NCBI GenBank assembly: GCA_016930895.1
Contig: JAFGFV010000167.1
Location: forward strand, 1-8,074
DNA from: Spirochaetales bacterium
GTDB taxonomy: Bacteria; Spirochaetota; Spirochaetia; SZUA-6; DRHE01
Length of the DNA stretch: 8,074 bases
Reading direction: 5' to 3'
Shown here: positions 7,207 to 8,074 of the stretch, one piece after another
Layout: the number at the start of each line of letters is the position of its first letter
Numbering within the stretch: the stretch's first letter is position 1
The notes under the pieces: model-generated
Told to the model about the DNA's origin: nothing
The model's input: the letters and a program-made list of their open reading frames with translations, nothing else
Databases searched by the model: none
Position numbers and translations under genes: made by a program

Positions 7207-7656
7207 ATGTTGGTCTCCGGTGTGCACCACGCCTCGATCGTCGTTTCGGACATGGACCGGTCCCTGGAGTTCTACCGGGACACCCTCGGCATGAAGCAGG
7301 AAATGGAGTTCTGGTACGACGCGGATCCGGCCATGATGGACCTGCCGGACTCCAAGCCCAAGCAGCATCTGGTGCTGCTCTCGACCGGCAATGCCTACCT
7401 GGAGCTCATCCAGTACCTGGAGCCCGCGGGCCGACCCAATGACCGGCGCACCTGCGACCAGGGCGCCATGCACATCTGTTTCCGGGTCGAGGACATGCAG
7501 AAGGTTTACGAGCTGCTGAAGGCCAAAGGCACCCGCTTCCACCGGGCTCCGGACCAGATCGGCGAAAACGGCGCGGCCCTGGCCAACCACTGGTACGTGT
7601 ATCTGCGGGGACCGGACGACGAGGTGCTCGAGCTGATACAGGCCCCAACCGCTTGA
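7207..7656 (+). CDS. VOC (glyoxalase / dioxygenase fold) metalloprotein
   Basis: Small cytoplasmic protein of 149 residues with two beta-alpha-beta-beta-beta modules, the vicinal-oxygen-chelate fold used by glyoxalase I, methylmalonyl-CoA epimerase and related isomerases or lyases. Module 1 opens with VHHASIVVSDMDRSLEFYRD (6-25), where His8 is the expected first metal ligand. LELIQY (65-70) supplies Glu66. Module 2 has MHICFRVEDM (88-97) with His89 and closes with GPDDEVLELIQ (135-145) with Glu142. The H/E/H/E set is that of glyoxalase I (H5/E56/H74/E122 in E. coli), so a divalent metal site is likely intact. Epimerases usually have Gln at the second position, which makes that reading less likely. 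It has its own promoter and strong ribosome site, and no signal peptide. It converges with the glycyl radical enzyme gene. The substrate is unknown; a link to the neighbours is only guilt by association. Confidence 0.88.
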   Translation: MLVSGVHHASIVVSDMDRSLEFYRDTLGMKQEMEFWYDADPAMMDLPDSKPKQHLVLLSTGNAYLELIQYLEPAGRPNDRRTCDQGAMHICFRVEDMQKVYELLKAKGTRFHRAPDQIGENGAALANHWYVYLRGPDDEVLELIQAPTA

Positions 7657-7665
7657 ACCCGGGCC

Positions 7666-7710
7666 GCGCGGACGCGGAGCGCGCAGACGCGGAGCCCGCA
7701 GACGCCCGGG
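7666..7710. repeat. 15-bp GC-rich tandem repeat, three units
   Basis: Units at 7666-7680 (GCGCGGACGCGGAGC), 7681-7695 (GCGCAGACGCGGAGC) and 7696-7710 (CCGCAGACGCCCGGG). The first two differ at one base; the third matches the second at ten of fifteen positions. A further degenerate core (CAGACGCCGGGG) recurs at 7721-7732. The array fills most of the spacer between two convergent genes. I see no coding role and no long hairpin with a T tract inside the array. Confidence 0.7.
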
Positions 7711-7723
7711 GCGCAGCGCTCAG

Positions 7724-7743
7724 ACGCCGGGGGCTTGGCGTTT
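7724..7743 (+). terminator. weak candidate terminator for the VOC gene
   Basis: ACGCC (7724-7728) pairs with GGCGT (7737-7741) around an eight-base loop and runs into TTT (7741-7743), at the stop codon of the opposing gene. The stem is short and the T run brief, so termination here may instead depend on Rho or on collision with the opposing transcript. Confidence 0.3.
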
Positions 7744-8074
7744 AGAACGCGGCGATCTCGGTCCGGTCGATGATGTCGTCCTGAACCGCGGTGTCCAGCT
7801 CCACGAAAAATGCGCTGTAGCCGGCCACCCGGATGATCAGCCCCCTGTGCTCGTCCGGCTCCTGCTGCGCGGCCCGCAGCTTCTCAGCGGAGACCACATT
7901 GAACTGGACGTGCCAGCCGCCGAGATCGAAGTAGGTCCGGATCAGGTGGCCCAGGCCCGCCTTCCCCGTCGGGCTGGCCAGCAGCTCCGGGGTGAACTTG
8001 AGGTTCAGGATCGTGCCGTTGGTGATCTTCTCGTGATCCAGCTTGGCCACCGACTTGACGATGGCGGTGGGGCC
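7742..8074 (-). CDS. glycyl radical enzyme, C-terminal domain (5' part outside window)
   Basis: The last 110 residues of a pyruvate-formate-lyase-superfamily enzyme. These cytoplasmic enzymes use a stable backbone glycyl radical, installed by a radical-SAM activase, to make a cysteine thiyl radical for hard bond cleavages (diol dehydration, C-N, C-S or C-C cleavage, decarboxylation). The visible part begins GPTAIVKSVAKLDH, followed by NGTILNLKFTP, GGWHVQFNVVSAEKLRAAQ and the radical loop RVAGYSAFFVEL; the radical glycine is codon 7820-7822. It ends DDIIDRTEIAAF. RVAGYSA rather than the RVSGYAV of classical PFL places it with the dehydratase/lyase group (glycerol, propanediol or hydroxyproline dehydratase, choline or isethionate lyase and relatives). 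Active-site residues that would identify the substrate, and the thiyl cysteine, lie beyond the right edge. The reading frame is open to the edge, so this is a truncated view, not a short gene. The activase does not lie downstream of it; it may lie upstream. Confidence 0.93.
   Translation of the reverse strand, partial: GPTAIVKSVAKLDHEKITNGTILNLKFTPELLASPTGKAGLGHLIRTYFDLGGWHVQFNVVSAEKLRAAQQEPDEHRGLIIRVAGYSAFFVELDTAVQDDIIDRTEIAAF

Noticed and set aside
7666..7741. CRISPR array
   Set aside because: Units are 15 bp, directly adjacent with no spacers, and degrade quickly.
7748..8050. A complete short gene starting at the GTG at 8050 on the minus strand
   Set aside because: The eight codons to its right (GPTAIVKS) are also conserved glycyl radical enzyme sequence, so the gene continues beyond the window.
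7742..8074. Classical pyruvate formate-lyase
   Set aside because: The radical loop is RVAGYSAFFVEL, not the RVSGYAV type of PFL.

Overview
This is a high-GC bacterial window with strong G/C preference at third codon positions. It is gene-dense and carries no RNA gene, CRISPR array, insertion sequence or phage gene that I can recognise. The 3' end of a glycyl radical enzyme at the right edge implies that the organism lives, at least part of the time, without oxygen, because this enzyme class is destroyed by O2. The sequence alone does not fix a phylum. High GC plus a peptide-type ABC importer with hydantoinase genes and a glycyl radical enzyme would fit an anaerobic or facultative soil or sediment bacterium.

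Left and centre (2-7081, + strand): six genes in one tight cassette. They are the 3' end of a DppB-type permease, a complete DppC-type permease, two ABC ATPases (DppD-like and OppF/DppF-like), then hyuA- and hyuB-type genes of the hydantoinase/oxoprolinase family. The first junction leaves one base between stop and start. The next two share one base (TGATG) and the last two share four (ATGA). The six are therefore almost certainly one transcript with translational coupling. The N-terminus of the first permease, and probably a periplasmic binding protein, lie to the left of the window. The layout suggests import of a small peptide-like, lactam or cyclic-imide compound followed by ATP-dependent opening or carboxylation in the cytoplasm by HyuAB. 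The substrate cannot be read from the sequence.

Junction (7082-7206): a textbook intrinsic terminator closes the operon. A sigma70-like promoter is laid over it, with its -35 box inside the terminator loop and 3' arm. This promoter drives a small VOC/glyoxalase-fold metalloprotein gene (7207-7656) that has a strong Shine-Dalgarno sequence.

Right (7657-8074): an 85-base convergent spacer with 15-bp GC-rich tandem repeats, then on the minus strand the last 110 codons of a glycyl radical enzyme of the diol-dehydratase/lyase type (not classical PFL), with the radical glycine in an RVAGYSA motif. Its activating enzyme is not in the window.
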